A DNA stretch of 64,000 nucleotides from Rhodococcus qingshengii (GCF_021025955.1 NZ_JAJNCL010000010.1:124001-188000), one strand, 5' to 3'. Shown: positions 16,946-28,148, numbered from the stretch's first letter. Translations and numbers: made by a program. Notes: generated from the sequence alone by a model not told the origin.

Positions 16946-16995
16946 CCCCTGTGCGCCTTTTTGGTAGCAGCAACTACCAAAAAGGCGCACGGGGG
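16946..16995. terminator. Long hairpin, GTGCGCCTTT family (copy 2)
   Basis: A ~22-bp stem nearly identical to the copy at 15792, with GTGCGCC followed by a five-T tract and GGTAG and a short loop. One T-G wobble lies near its base. It stands just past the fadB stop (stop codon 16997-16999), in the position of the fadB terminator. Confidence 0.85.
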
Positions 16996-16996
16996 G

Positions 16997-19138
16997 CTAT
17001 GCCTCTAGCGAAGCCGGCGGGTTGAACCGCGGGCCGTACTGCGCAGCGAGTTCCTTTGCGCGAGCGACGAAGCCGGCAGTGCCGCCCTCGTAGCCGACGA
17101 TGAACTGGTGAACGCCACCGGTCCAGGCCGGGAACCCGATGCCCATGATGGAGCCGATGTTGGCGTCCGCCGTGGTGATCAGGACGTTCTCGTCGAAGCA
17201 CTTCTGCGTCTCGATCGCCTCGATGAACAGCATGCGGTCGATGAGGTCCTGGATCGGGGCGTCGGAGGTTCCGGAGTTGAAGTTCTCGCGGAGTCCGGAC
17301 CACAGGCCGGTGCGCTTGCCCTCTGCGTAATCGTAGAAGCCTGCTCCACCGAGCTTGCCCTTACGATCGAACTTCTCGACGAGGGTGTTGATGACCTCGC
17401 CGGCCGGATCTGCCGGCAGTTCCTTGCCTTCGGCCTTGGCCGCCTCGGCAGATTCCTTGCGGATCTTCTGCATGAGGGTGAGGTTGAGCTCGTCCGAAAG
17501 CTGAAGCGGCGCAGCCGGGTAACCGGCCTGCATACCTGCCTGCTCGATGGTGGCCGGCTCGACGCCCTCGGCGAGCATGCCGATGGCCTCGTTGATGAAG
17601 GTTCCGATGACACGTGAGGTGAAGAAGCCACGCGAGTCGTTGACCACGATCGGCGTCTTGCGGATTGCCTGGACGTAGTCGAACACGCGAGCCAGAGTCT
17701 CGTCGGAGGTCTTCTCACCGCGGATGATCTCCACCAGCGGCATCTTGTCGACGGGCGAGAAGAAGTGGATGCCGATGAAGTCTTCCTGACGCTTCACGCC
17801 GGTGGCGAGACCCGTGATGGGCAGCGTGGAGGTGTTCGAGCCCAGCAGTGCCTTGGGATCGACGATGTCCTCGATCTCCTGGAACACCTTGTGCTTGAGT
17901 TCCTGGCTCTCGAAGACGGCTTCGATGACGAAGTCGACGCCGGCGAAATCGGCCGGGTCAGCCGTCGGGGTGATCTTGGCGAGGAGTGCGTCGGACTTCT
18001 CCTGCGTGGTCTTGCCGCGCGAGAGTGCCTTGGCCTCAATGCCTTCGGAGTACGCCTTGCCCTTGTTCGCAGCCTCGATGGTGACGTCCTTGAGGACGAC
18101 GTCGAAGCCTGCCTTGGCGGAGACGTACGCGATGCCCGCGCCCATCATGCCTGCGCCGATGACGCCGACCTTCTTGATGGTGGACTTCTCGATGCCTGCC
18201 GGACGTGAACCGCCGCCGTTGATCGACTGCAGGTCGAAGAAGAACGCCTGAATCATGTTCTTCGCGACGCGGCCGGTCACGAGAGAGGTGAAGTAGCGAG
18301 CCTCGATGAGCAGCGCGTTGTCGATGTCGACCTGCGAGCCCTCGACGGCTGCGGCCATGATGGCGCGCGGAGCCGGCATCGGAGCACCCTTGAGCTGCTT
18401 GCGCAGGTTCGCGGGGAATGCCGGAAGGTTGGCAGCGAATGCCGGAGTGGACGGGGTTCCGCCAGGGATCTTGTAGCCCTTGACATCCCACGGCTGAACG
18501 CCGCCTTCGGGGTTGGCCTTGATCCATGCCTTCGCGGCCGGAACCAGTTCCTCGACCGAGCCGACGACCTCGTCGATGAGGCCGACTTCCTTGGCCTGGA
18601 CGGGTCCACGCTGCTGTCCCTGGAGCAGGACGCCCATGAGCGCGTTCTGCAGGCCGAGCATCCGCACGGTGCGAACGACGCCGCCGCCGCCTGGCAGCAG
18701 ACCGAGGGTGACCTCGGGCAGGCCGATCTTGACGCCCTTGACGTCCGCCGCGATGCGGTGGTGGGTCGCGAGAGCGATCTCGAGGCCGCCGCCGAGTGCC
18801 GCGCCGTTGATGGCGGCGACTACCGGCTTGCCGAGAGTTTCGAGGCGACGCAAGTCTGCCTTGATCTCGACGCTGTGGTTGTAGATCTCCTCGGCCTGCT
18901 CGGGGCCGACCTTGATCATGTTCTTGAGGTCACCACCTGCGAAGAAGGTCTTCTTGCCGGAGGTGATGACGGCACCGGTGATGGAGTCCTTCTCGGCGAC
19001 CAGACGGTCGACGGTGGCCTTCATCGACGCGATGTACGCGTCGTTCATGGTGTTTGCGCCCTGGTTGGGATCGTTGATGGTGAGCACGACGATGCCGTCG
19101 GCGTCCTGGTCCCAGTTGATGATGTTCTGATCAGTCAC
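16997..19138 (-). CDS. fadB: 3-hydroxyacyl-CoA dehydrogenase / enoyl-CoA hydratase (FadB)
   Basis: A 713-residue bifunctional beta-oxidation alpha subunit. The N-terminal crotonase domain (1-~200) has AGGDLKNM and the oxyanion region NGAALGGGLEIALATHHR, and the LPEVTLGLLPGGGGVVR segment supplies the catalytic Glu. The NAD domain starts at KKVGVIGAGMMGAGIA (~331), with SNTSTLPIT and IHFFSPVDKMPLVEII (catalytic His). The C-terminal helical domain ends at ~713. It forms a complex with the thiolase FadA encoded 45 bp upstream and converts 2-enoyl-CoA to 3-ketoacyl-CoA. It corresponds to mycobacterial Rv0860. Confidence 0.97.
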   Translation of the reverse strand: MTDQNIINWDQDADGIVVLTINDPNQGANTMNDAYIASMKATVDRLVAEKDSITGAVITSGKKTFFAGGDLKNMIKVGPEQAEEIYNHSVEIKADLRRLETLGKPVVAAINGAALGGGLEIALATHHRIAADVKGVKIGLPEVTLGLLPGGGGVVRTVRMLGLQNALMGVLLQGQQRGPVQAKEVGLIDEVVGSVEELVPAAKAWIKANPEGGVQPWDVKGYKIPGGTPSTPAFAANLPAFPANLRKQLKGAPMPAPRAIMAAAVEGSQVDIDNALLIEARYFTSLVTGRVAKNMIQAFFFDLQSINGGGSRPAGIEKSTIKKVGVIGAGMMGAGIAYVSAKAGFDVVLKDVTIEAANKGKAYSEGIEAKALSRGKTTQEKSDALLAKITPTADPADFAGVDFVIEAVFESQELKHKVFQEIEDIVDPKALLGSNTSTLPITGLATGVKRQEDFIGIHFFSPVDKMPLVEIIRGEKTSDETLARVFDYVQAIRKTPIVVNDSRGFFTSRVIGTFINEAIGMLAEGVEPATIEQAGMQAGYPAAPLQLSDELNLTLMQKIRKESAEAAKAEGKELPADPAGEVINTLVEKFDRKGKLGGAGFYDYAEGKRTGLWSGLRENFNSGTSDAPIQDLIDRMLFIEAIETQKCFDENVLITTADANIGSIMGIGFPAWTGGVHQFIVGYEGGTAGFVARAKELAAQYGPRFNPPASLEA

Positions 19139-19183
19139 TTTGATTGACTCCTGGTAAGCCTCGTTGGAAGGACGGACGCCGCG

Positions 19184-20398
19184 TCAGACGCGCTCGATGA
19201 TGGTGGCAACGCCCATACCGCCGCCGATGCACAGGGTGATGAGGGCGCGCTTGCCGCCACGACGCTCGAGCTCGTCGACCATCGTTCCGGTGATCATCGC
19301 GCCGGTTGCTCCGAGGGGGTGGCCCATGGCGATTGCGCCGCCGTTGACGTTGAGCTTCTCGTCCGGGATGTTCAGGTCCTTCTGGAACTTCAGGACGACG
19401 GAGGCGAACGCCTCGTTGATCTCGAAGAGGTCGATGTCGTCGACGGTCAGGCCGGCAGCAGCCAGAACCTTCTTCGACGCCGGCGTCGGGCCGGTGAGCA
19501 TGATGGTGGAGTCGGCTCCGCTGGTGGCGGTGGCGACGACGCGAGCGCGCGGCGTCAGACCCATGTCCTTGCCGGCCTGCTCGCTACCGACAAGCACGAG
19601 CGCAGCGCCGTCGACGATTCCCGAGCTGTTGCCACCGTGGTGAACGTGGTTGATCTTCTCGACCCAGTGGTACTTCTGCAGCGACACGGCGTCGAATCCG
19701 CCGATTTCACCGATCACACCGAATGCGGAAGCCAGGCCGGCGAGGTTCTCGGCCGTGGTGCCCGGACGCATGTGCTCGTCGTTGTCGAGGATGGTGATGC
19801 CGTTGATGTCCTTGACCGGTACTACCGACTTGGCAAAGTATCCGCCGGTCCACGCCTTGGCAGCGAGGTCCTGCGAGCGCACGGCGTATGCGTCGACGTC
19901 GTCACGCGAGAAGCCCTCGATGGTGGCGATGAGGTCTGCGCCGACGCCCTGCGGGACGAAGTAGTTGTCGTAGTTGGTGGCGGGGTCGAGCGCCCACGGT
20001 CCACCGTCGGATCCCATCGGAACGCGGGACATCGACTCGACGCCACCGGCGATCACCAGTTCGTCCCAGCCGGACCGGACCTTCTGAGCAGCCATGTTCA
20101 CGGCTTCGAGACCGGAAGCGCAGAAACGGTTGAGCTGAACGCCGCCGACGGTGTCCGGCAGTCCCGCATCGTTGACTGCAACGCGGGCGATGTCCATTCC
20201 CTGATCGCCAACGGGGGTGACCACGCCCAGGATGAGGTCGGAGATCCGATCCTCGTCGAGGTCGGGAAAGCGCACGCGCAGTTCCTGGATCAGACCCGTG
20301 ACCAGCGAGATCGGCTTGACCGAGTGCAACGACCCGGTCTTCTTGCCGCGGCCTCGCGGGGTACGGATGGCTTCATAAATGAATGCCTCTGTGGTCAC
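19184..20398 (-). CDS. fadA: Acetyl-CoA C-acyltransferase (FadA)
   Basis: A 404-residue thiolase with all catalytic motifs: [12 protein letters not shown] (nucleophilic Cys ~93), [15 protein letters not shown] (His) and TLCIGGGMG (Cys). It is the beta subunit of the FadAB multifunctional enzyme and performs the last step of fatty-acid beta-oxidation. The start is set at GTG 20398 ([10 protein letters not shown]), with GGAAGGAA ~10 bases ahead; the open frame begins further upstream. A KstR-type palindrome lies ~106 bp upstream, over a candidate -10, so induction by a lipid or steroid signal is plausible. Confidence 0.96.
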   Translation of the reverse strand: MTTEAFIYEAIRTPRGRGKKTGSLHSVKPISLVTGLIQELRVRFPDLDEDRISDLILGVVTPVGDQGMDIARVAVNDAGLPDTVGGVQLNRFCASGLEAVNMAAQKVRSGWDELVIAGGVESMSRVPMGSDGGPWALDPATNYDNYFVPQGVGADLIATIEGFSRDDVDAYAVRSQDLAAKAWTGGYFAKSVVPVKDINGITILDNDEHMRPGTTAENLAGLASAFGVIGEIGGFDAVSLQKYHWVEKINHVHHGGNSSGIVDGAALVLVGSEQAGKDMGLTPRARVVATATSGADSTIMLTGPTPASKKVLAAAGLTVDDIDLFEINEAFASVVLKFQKDLNIPDEKLNVNGGAIAMGHPLGATGAMITGTMVDELERRGGKRALITLCIGGGMGVATIIERV

Positions 20399-20706
20399 TG
20401 TGAGGTGTTCCTTCCGTGTAATTCGTCGAACCGGTCTGCAGATCGTCCGCGCCACCTTCGGTGGTGGCGCATGGCCGAGGTACAGACCTCAGCCCCTTCA
20501 CTGTAGAACGTGTTCCAAATTCATGGGAAGGACCGAAGCGATCCTGCTAGGTGACCAAGGTGATCCGGCGCGCGAACGCCTGCCCGTTTCGGTTCATTTC
20601 GAGTGCGCTTCCGGCAGCGCTCACGGCACGATGCGACAGGGCAGCATCATGTCGTGATCTTCGTGATCAAGTAGGGGCGTTGCCACACGTATCCCACTTG
20701 TCGGGC
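20399..20706. other. Intergenic region between fadA and dnaX
   Basis: About 308 bp without a supportable gene. The fadA-proximal part is an untranslated leader of ~95 bases plus the leftward fadA promoter (TACAGT, complement of 20500-20505). The KstR-type dyad is at 20504-20517. The 190 bp nearest dnaX show no hairpin or ORF I would defend, and no obvious dnaX terminator. Confidence 0.6.
20504..20517. promoter_or_regulatory. KstR-type operator upstream of fadA
   Basis: TAGAACGTGTTCCA matches the published KstR consensus TnnAACnnGTTnnA at all fixed positions. It overlaps a leftward -10 candidate (TACAGT), which suits repression of fadAB. No kstR gene is in the window, and other acyl-CoA-responsive TetR proteins use similar dyads. 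Confidence 0.55.
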
Positions 20707-22965
20707 TCAGCTTTCGAGGCGGCGAGCCCCGAGAACGTCCTTGAGCAGCTCTTTAGCCACGTCTTCCGGGTCACGCCTGGCCGTCGGATCGGCGGGCTCA
20801 GCCGCCTCCGCGAACATTTCGTCCTCGTCCTCACGTGTCGCAGGCGGAGGAGTTGCCTCGTAGTCGACCTCGGGAGCGGGGGCCGGTCCAGGGTCTTCCG
20901 GGTAGTCAGGAGCCTCGGGCGGCGGAATGTCGTCCGAATCTCCACGCTGGGGCTGCGGAGCCTTGGGCTGCTGCGCTGCGCGTTCCTGACTGGGGCGCGA
21001 GAATCGCGGCGCAGCGGCAGGGCGAGTCGGAGCCTCTGACGCCTTGGGCGCGCTCGACCCGGCAGGCGCGGGCGGCGCACCTTCCTGGTACTCGACTTGC
21101 CAAGTGCCACCGAACATCTCGGCAAGGACCTCGCAGATGACCGCCGCGTTGTGCGGTTGCGTCACACGAGCACCCAGAACCGGTGAGCCGTGAGCGATGA
21201 CCACGACATGACCACGCACGTCGTGAACCGTCGCAGCGGACAGCATGGCCGGAAGAACCTTGTTTCGCTCACCGACCTTGTTGCGCAAGGTGTTCCACGA
21301 TTCACGAAGTGTCTCGACCGTAGGGCCTGCCGAGGCCGGCGCAACTTCTGCAGCCGCCGGCTCCTCGTACTCGGGCTCGTAGTCGGGTTCCGGCTCGGAA
21401 GGTCCGATCAGCTCTTCCGCTTCGACAGGAGCTGGAGCCGGTAGTTCAACCACTGGAGCTTCAACCACTGGAGCTTCAACCACTGGAGCTTCGACGACCG
21501 GCGGTTCGGCAACGGGCGGTTCGACGACCGGCGGTTCGACGACCGGCGGTTCGGCAACGGGCGGCGCCACGATCTCGACAGCGGGAGGCTCGACGACTGG
21601 AACTGCCGCCACCGAAGGTTCGACGACAGGGGCCTCGACAACCGGCGGCGCCGCCGCGGGAGCAGTGGCGGCTGGTTCTGGTTGTGCCTCGGGCTCGGCC
21701 TTACGTTGGGAGGGCCGTTGGAACTTGGAAGCAATCTCCGGTTCGAGCGGCGGCACGGTCGGCGCCGACGCTACTGCGGCCCGTGCAGCAGGGGCAGTCG
21801 AGACTCCGGCAGCCGGAATACCCTGTTCCAGGCGCTCGAGCCGCTGCAGCACAGCCGACTCGGTGTCCGAGGCAGAGGGAAGCAGCATTCGCGCGCACAT
21901 CACTTCGAGCAGCAGCCGCGGCGCCGTCGCCCCACGCATTTCACTGAGACCGGCATGGACGGTCTCGGCGAAACGGGTGAGCGTGGCCGGACCGACTCGC
22001 TGAATCTGCTCACGCATCGTGACCAGCTCCGCCTCGGGTGCGTCGACCAACCCTCGTTCGCTGGCGTCGGAGACCGCCTGCATCAATATGAGATCACGCA
22101 GACGTTCGAGGAGATCGAGCGCGAATCGGCGTGGGTCGTGACCGGCGTCCATCACGCGGTCGACGGTGCCGAACAAGGCGGCTCCGTCACTGGCGGACAG
22201 AGCATCGACTGCTTCGTCGATGAGCGCGACGTCGGTGACTCCGAGAAGAGAGAGCGCGCGCGGGTACGTGACACCTTCTTCGCCGGCTCCCGCGAGCAGC
22301 TGATCGAGGACACTCAACGAGTCACGAGGCGAACCGCCGCCGGCCTTGATGACCAGCGGATATACGGCGGGCTCGACCGGTACGCCCTCTTGGGCGCAGA
22401 TCTTCTCGAGGAGTCCGCGCATGGTCGACGGCGCCAACAGGCGGAACGGGTAATGGTGCGTACGCGAGCGAATGGTGGGGAGAACCTTTTCGGGTTCCGT
22501 CGTCGCAAAGATGAAGATGAGGTGTTCCGGCGGCTCTTCGACGATCTTGAGCAGCGCGTTGAAGCCCGCCGCCGTCACCATGTGCGCCTCGTCGATGATG
22601 AAGACGCGGTAGCGAGAAGCGGCGGGTGCGTGGAACGCCTTGTCTCGGAGTTCTCGCGTGTCGTCGACACCACCGTGACTTGCGGCGTCGAGTTCGGTCA
22701 CGTCCAGGTTGCCTGTACCGCCCGGGCCCAGCGAAACGCACGAGTCGCACACATTGCACGGCGTCGACGTCGGGCCCTGCTCACAGTTCAGCGAACGCGC
22801 AAGGATGCGCGCCGACGACGTCTTTCCACAGCCACGTGGGCCGGAAAAGAGATAGGCATGGTTGATGCGTCCGGTGTCGAGGGCCGTGCTGAGCGGTGCG
22901 GTGACATGCTCCTGCCCCACCACCTCGGCGAAGGACGCGGGTCGATACTTCCGGTACAGGGCCAC
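20707..22965 (-). CDS. dnaX: DNA polymerase III subunit gamma/tau
   Basis: A 752-residue clamp-loader subunit: Walker A FSGPRGCGKTSSARI (~residue 45), four-cysteine zinc module (C..CNVCDSC at ~62-80), Walker B FIIDEAHM, the sensor-1 region IFATTEPEKVLPTIRSR, then a collar domain. Residues ~420-520 are a low-complexity P/V/E-repeat linker, followed by the tau-type C-terminal domain (TLRESWNTLRNKVGERNKVLPAMLSAA). The start is GTG 22965 (VALYRKYRP), which matches the family N-terminus; a TTG two codons upstream is less likely. No slippery frameshift signal was noticed. Confidence 0.95.
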   Translation of the reverse strand: MALYRKYRPASFAEVVGQEHVTAPLSTALDTGRINHAYLFSGPRGCGKTSSARILARSLNCEQGPTSTPCNVCDSCVSLGPGGTGNLDVTELDAASHGGVDDTRELRDKAFHAPAASRYRVFIIDEAHMVTAAGFNALLKIVEEPPEHLIFIFATTEPEKVLPTIRSRTHHYPFRLLAPSTMRGLLEKICAQEGVPVEPAVYPLVIKAGGGSPRDSLSVLDQLLAGAGEEGVTYPRALSLLGVTDVALIDEAVDALSASDGAALFGTVDRVMDAGHDPRRFALDLLERLRDLILMQAVSDASERGLVDAPEAELVTMREQIQRVGPATLTRFAETVHAGLSEMRGATAPRLLLEVMCARMLLPSASDTESAVLQRLERLEQGIPAAGVSTAPAARAAVASAPTVPPLEPEIASKFQRPSQRKAEPEAQPEPAATAPAAAPPVVEAPVVEPSVAAVPVVEPPAVEIVAPPVAEPPVVEPPVVEPPVAEPPVVEAPVVEAPVVEAPVVELPAPAPVEAEELIGPSEPEPDYEPEYEEPAAAEVAPASAGPTVETLRESWNTLRNKVGERNKVLPAMLSAATVHDVRGHVVVIAHGSPVLGARVTQPHNAAVICEVLAEMFGGTWQVEYQEGAPPAPAGSSAPKASEAPTRPAAAPRFSRPSQERAAQQPKAPQPQRGDSDDIPPPEAPDYPEDPGPAPAPEVDYEATPPPATREDEDEMFAEAAEPADPTARRDPEDVAKELLKDVLGARRLES
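21440..21640. repeat. dnaX: In-frame minisatellite in dnaX (PPVVEPPV / EAPVV units)
   Basis: Imperfect tandem DNA repeats of about 15-30 bp (GACGACCGGCGGTTC, CAACGGGCGGTTC and CCACTGGAGCTTCAA units) encode alternating PPVVE, PPVAE and EAPVV peptides in the linker between the ATPase and tau domains. The CACTGGAGCTTCAAC unit is present as near-identical copies around 21450-21495. Length variation between strains is likely. Confidence 0.85.
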
Positions 22966-23127
22966 GCGCAAAGACTACCGGCGACCCACGACAGGTGGTC
23001 CGGTGCGGGTGCAACGCCGATTTCTCACGAAACATGTTCGCAACACAATCGCAGTGCGTAGGAAACCGCACGCACGCATCGTGGGTTCCGTGCATGCGGG
23101 CTGGTCCGTGTGCGTGAGGAGAAAACT

Positions 23128-24438
23128 GTGCCCGCCACCATCGATGCCGGAGCAACTGCCTGGTTGCTCGTCAGTACTGCACTGGTACTTCTGATGACGC
23201 CAGGACTCGCACTGTTCTACGGCGGCATGGTCCGCTCGACCGGCGTCCTCAACATGATCATGATGAGCTTCGTCTCGATCGCGCTCGTCACTGTTGCCTG
23301 GTTGTTCGTGGGTTACAGCCTCGTCTTCGGCGACGATCACGGCGGCATCATCGGTGGACTCGAGCACGTCGGAATGGCGGGCATCGACCCGTCGACCGTG
23401 CACGGGAACGTTCCGGAAGTGTTGTTCGCAACCTTCCAATTGACGTTCGCGATCCTTACTGCAGCACTCATCAGTGGTGCGATCGCCGACCGAGCGAAGT
23501 TCTCCGCCTGGATGATCTTCGTCCCCATCTGGTCCTTGCTCGTCTACGTCCCCGTCGCTCACTGGGTGTGGAATCCGCAGGGATGGCTCGCCCAGATGGG
23601 AGCACTCGACTACGCCGGTGGCCTCGTGGTCGAGATCGTGTCCGGAGCGTCGGGTCTGGCATTGGCCCTGGTCCTCGGCCAGCGGATGGGTTTCAAGGCC
23701 GAGTCGATGCGTCCGCACAATCTGCCGTTCGTCCTGCTCGGCGTCGGCCTGCTCTGGTTCGGTTGGTTCGGATTCAACGCCGGGTCGGCCCTTGCGGCCG
23801 ACGGTATGGCCTCGCAGATTTTCCTCAACACCCTCGTCGCCGGTTGCACCGGACTACTCGGCTGGCTGTTCGTCGAACAGAACCGTGACGGACACCCCAC
23901 AACGTTCGGCGCGGCCTCGGGCGTCGTCGCCGGTCTGGTCGCGATCACCCCGTCGTGTGGAACGGTGAACATGTTCGGCGCGCTGGTCATCGGCCTGATC
24001 GCGGGCATCGTCTGCTCGTACGCCGTGGGATGGAAGCACAAGCTCGGCTACGACGACTCCCTCGACGTCGTCGGCGTGCACCTCGTCGGTGGAATCGTCG
24101 GCTCGTTGCTGATCGGACTCCTCGCGACAGCCGTGATGACGGGCGGTCCGGAAGGCTTGTTCTTCGGCGGTGGGTTCGCTCAGTTAGGTAAGCAGTTCGT
24201 CGGTGTCGTTGTGGTCGCTCTCTATGCCTTCGGAGTGACCTACGGTCTCGGAAAGCTCATCGACAAGACCTTCGGCTTCCGCATTTCGCGTGAAGACGAG
24301 GCCCGCGGAATCGACGTTGCCCTGCACGCGGAGTCCGCCTACGAGCACGGAGTCCTCGGCCACGGTCCGATCGGCGGACAGAACCCGAGCCCGTTCCTCC
24401 AGCGTCAGCGTGAGGATCGCGAACGCGAAGACCAGTGA
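23128..24438 (+). CDS. amt: Ammonium transporter (Amt family)
   Basis: A 436-residue Amt/MEP/Rh channel with 11 membrane helices. Signature segments are FYGGMVRSTGVLNMIMMSF, FATFQLTFAILTAALISGAIADR, WFGWFGFNAGSALAADG and GVHLVGGIVGSL, which contain the pore histidines and the phenylalanine gate. It conducts ammonium into the cell. The start is set at GTG 23128, with GAGGAG 7 bases before it; GTG 23110 in the same frame has none. No glnK/glnB gene follows, unlike the usual amtB-glnK pair. The stop is 1 bp from the stop of the convergent HhH-GPD gene. Confidence 0.95.
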   Translation: MPATIDAGATAWLLVSTALVLLMTPGLALFYGGMVRSTGVLNMIMMSFVSIALVTVAWLFVGYSLVFGDDHGGIIGGLEHVGMAGIDPSTVHGNVPEVLFATFQLTFAILTAALISGAIADRAKFSAWMIFVPIWSLLVYVPVAHWVWNPQGWLAQMGALDYAGGLVVEIVSGASGLALALVLGQRMGFKAESMRPHNLPFVLLGVGLLWFGWFGFNAGSALAADGMASQIFLNTLVAGCTGLLGWLFVEQNRDGHPTTFGAASGVVAGLVAITPSCGTVNMFGALVIGLIAGIVCSYAVGWKHKLGYDDSLDVVGVHLVGGIVGSLLIGLLATAVMTGGPEGLFFGGGFAQLGKQFVGVVVVALYAFGVTYGLGKLIDKTFGFRISREDEARGIDVALHAESAYEHGVLGHGPIGGQNPSPFLQRQREDREREDQ

Positions 24439-24439
24439 T

Positions 24440-25015
24440 CTATTTCGCCTTCGCCGCAGCCTTTGCTGCCTTCTTGAACTCGCGGACCTCGAGCAGAGAT
24501 TGCTCATCGACGACGTCCGCGATGGACCGCCTGGAGCCCTCGAGCCCGTAGTCGCCGGCCGCTTCGCGCCAACCCTTCGGCTCGACGCCGATCTGCTTGC
24601 CGAGCAATGCAACGAAGATCCGGGCCTTCTGATCCCCGTAACCGGGCAGAGCCTTGAGCCGCTTCAGCACTTCCTTGCCATCAGGGTTTCCCGCAGTCCA
24701 GATCGCCGCGGTGTCGCCGTCGTAGTTCTCGACGATGAACTGGCACATAAGCTGGATACGCTCGCCCATCGACTTGGGGAATCGGTGCACAGCCGGGGGC
24801 TCCGCACAGATCGCGATGAACTCGTCGGTGTCCATGTCGGCGAATCGTCTGACATCGATGCCGCCGAGCCGATCCGCCAGCTTCTTCGGACCGAGGAAGG
24901 CGGTTTCCATCGGAACCTGTTGATCGAGAAGCATTCCGATCAACAACGCCAACGGGTCTTCGGCGAGGAGGGCATCAGCTTCGGGGTCACCGACAAGGTT
25001 CAGATGAAGTGCCAT
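24440..25015 (-). CDS. HhH-GPD-type base-excision-repair-like protein
   Basis: A 191-residue member of the uncharacterised HhH-GPD family. It has a helix-hairpin-helix (LKALPGYGDQKARIFVALLGKQ) at ~120-142 and the front helical region MLLDQQVPMETAF, and ends in an Ala/Lys-rich tail. No iron-sulfur cysteines are visible. A DNA glycosylase role is suggested by the fold only. It is followed on the same strand, 18 bp upstream, by the GT-C gene. Confidence 0.8.
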   Translation of the reverse strand: MALHLNLVGDPEADALLAEDPLALLIGMLLDQQVPMETAFLGPKKLADRLGGIDVRRFADMDTDEFIAICAEPPAVHRFPKSMGERIQLMCQFIVENYDGDTAAIWTAGNPDGKEVLKRLKALPGYGDQKARIFVALLGKQIGVEPKGWREAAGDYGLEGSRRSIADVVDEQSLLEVREFKKAAKAAAKAK

Positions 25016-25033
25016 GAGTCCGATACTGCCACG

Positions 25034-26389
25034 TCAGGCAGCAGTTGTGACCGACGCCGGGGCATCCGGCGCCGGAATCTTCCACTTCTTCAAGCCGAAC
25101 AGAACCAACGTCGACACCGCGGCAAGCGTGAAGACCCAGAGGTAGACGCCGACGGTCGGAATCCGCAGAAAATCGGGCGGCACGAACATGAACAGGCCCA
25201 TTCCGACAAAGCGATCCGTACCCGGAATGACCGACGGGTCCCACCAAGTGTGAGACCAGTTCAAGACTGGGAGCAGGAAAACGAACGGCGCCACCCACGC
25301 CCAGCGCTTCTTCGACACCATCGCGTAGTGCGCGGCGAGGACGACCAGCGGGACGAACCACACCCAGTGATGACCCCACGAGAACGGCGAGACAGTGGTC
25401 GCAGTCAACCCCGTCATGGTGAGGCCGAGCAATTTCTGGCCGTGCCGGTGAGCAATCCACGCGGCACCGAGTCCGAGGCATACTGCCAGCGCACTGAAGA
25501 CGAGGACCAGGACCCGCGACGGCGTCGGAGTGTGAGAGAGCTGAGCGATCAAACCGGACACGGACTGGTTGCTCGGGGCATCCGTCGGTCCGACGCGTTC
25601 GCTGTCGACAAGAGTGCCGGTCCAGTACTTGTATGCGTCGTTGTAGATCACGACGAAGCCGATCGCAACGGTCGCTGCGAACGTCACGACTGCCGTCACC
25701 AACGCGCGCCATTGGCGCGTGATGAAGAGGTACGCCCAGAAGAAGGCCGGAGTCAGCTTCACACCGGCGGCAATGCCGGCTCCGATTCCTCGGAGGCGAC
25801 TCTTCTCGTCCCGGCCGAGGTCCCACACGATCAGCAGCAGCAGGAAGATGTTGATCTGCCCGAGCCAGAGCGTCGTACGTATCGGTTCCATGAACAGGAA
25901 GATCGTGGTCGCCAACGCACTCACGGCGTACGCCTTCGCGTCGAGTCGATAGCCGAGGTACTTCCAGCACAACACGATCACCGTGAACAATGCCGCGATG
26001 TTCAAACCCGTCCAGACGACAATCGCCTGTTTGAGCGAGAGCACCGCCCACACCGTGAACAGCAAAGCCGCAAACGGGGTGTACGTGAACATCATTCCTT
26101 GCAGAACCGGTCCGTCGTACAACGGAAGGCCCTGAACCACGACGCTGCCGCCATGACGGTAGACGTCGAGGTCGAGGAAGTTTTCGAAGATTCCCCAGTA
26201 CCGCGTGTTCATCGGGACAGCAAACAGAACCATCAGAACGGATGCGACGGCCAGGACACCGAGCACAGAAAATCCGAGAACACCGACACGGAGGCTGCGT
26301 CGCGGAATGGGTGTTTCGATGACCGACTCTGAATTCACGGTGTGCGCCTCGAAAGAAGGCCCGTCCGAAGCGTTGATCGCGCCCGCCAT
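25034..26389 (-). CDS. Integral membrane GT-C glycosyltransferase (GT87, PimE-like)
   Basis: A 451-residue protein with ~10-11 membrane helices. The first external loop has the conserved acidic pair in ENFLDLDVYRHGG, the GT-C catalytic motif. GT87 enzymes transfer mannose from polyprenyl-phosphomannose to lipoglycans (PimE, alpha-1,2-mannosyltransferases of lipoarabinomannan). The start is ATG 26389 or a nearby ATG. The acceptor cannot be predicted, but a PIM/LAM role suits a mycolata cell envelope. Confidence 0.8.
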   Translation of the reverse strand: MAGAINASDGPSFEAHTVNSESVIETPIPRRSLRVGVLGFSVLGVLAVASVLMVLFAVPMNTRYWGIFENFLDLDVYRHGGSVVVQGLPLYDGPVLQGMMFTYTPFAALLFTVWAVLSLKQAIVVWTGLNIAALFTVIVLCWKYLGYRLDAKAYAVSALATTIFLFMEPIRTTLWLGQINIFLLLLIVWDLGRDEKSRLRGIGAGIAAGVKLTPAFFWAYLFITRQWRALVTAVVTFAATVAIGFVVIYNDAYKYWTGTLVDSERVGPTDAPSNQSVSGLIAQLSHTPTPSRVLVLVFSALAVCLGLGAAWIAHRHGQKLLGLTMTGLTATTVSPFSWGHHWVWFVPLVVLAAHYAMVSKKRWAWVAPFVFLLPVLNWSHTWWDPSVIPGTDRFVGMGLFMFVPPDFLRIPTVGVYLWVFTLAAVSTLVLFGLKKWKIPAPDAPASVTTAA

Positions 26390-26486
26390 TACAACCTCCG
26401 GGATTTACACCCTATGTCGGGAATTGATGCTCCGAACGGTACAAGACGAGACCACAAGTACCGACCGGGCACGCCACTTCGAGAAC

Positions 26487-27916
<1,430 letters not shown>

Positions 27917-28057
27917 CAATGAACAGTGTAGACGGCTTTCGTCGGCCGCTGCACACCACCTACCGGGGTGGAGATGCAAACCCTGAGATCCACCGGTTCT
28001 TCGCAGGTCAGGTACCCGTTTAACGCTTCACGCTCGCGATTGGGTATGCTGCTCCAC

Positions 28058-28145
28058 GGAGGATTCGCCTAGTGGCCTATGGCGCTCGCCTGGAACGCGG
28101 GTTGGGTTAACGCCCTCAGGGGTTCAAATCCCCTATCCTCCGCCA
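28058..28145 (+). tRNA. tRNA-Ser(GGA)
   Basis: An 88-nt class II tRNA: acceptor GGAGGAT/ATCCTCC, long variable arm, T-arm GGGGTTCAAATCCCC, encoded CCA. The anticodon stem CTCGC/GCGGG encloses CTGGAAC, giving anticodon GGA. Confidence 0.95.
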
Positions 28146-28148
28146 GGG

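Noticed and set aside
21440..21640. CRISPR-like array
   Set aside because: The repeats are in frame, contiguous, imperfect and lie within the dnaX coding sequence; there are no unique spacers of constant length.
21682..23061. A 459-codon plus-strand frame across dnaX
   Set aside because: Antisense to the conserved dnaX ATPase and zinc domains; no recognisable motif.
24290..26332. A 680-codon plus-strand open frame
   Set aside because: It is antisense to the HhH-GPD and GT-C genes, is extremely Arg/Asp/His-rich, and matches no domain; it arises from the GC-rich codon usage of the real genes.
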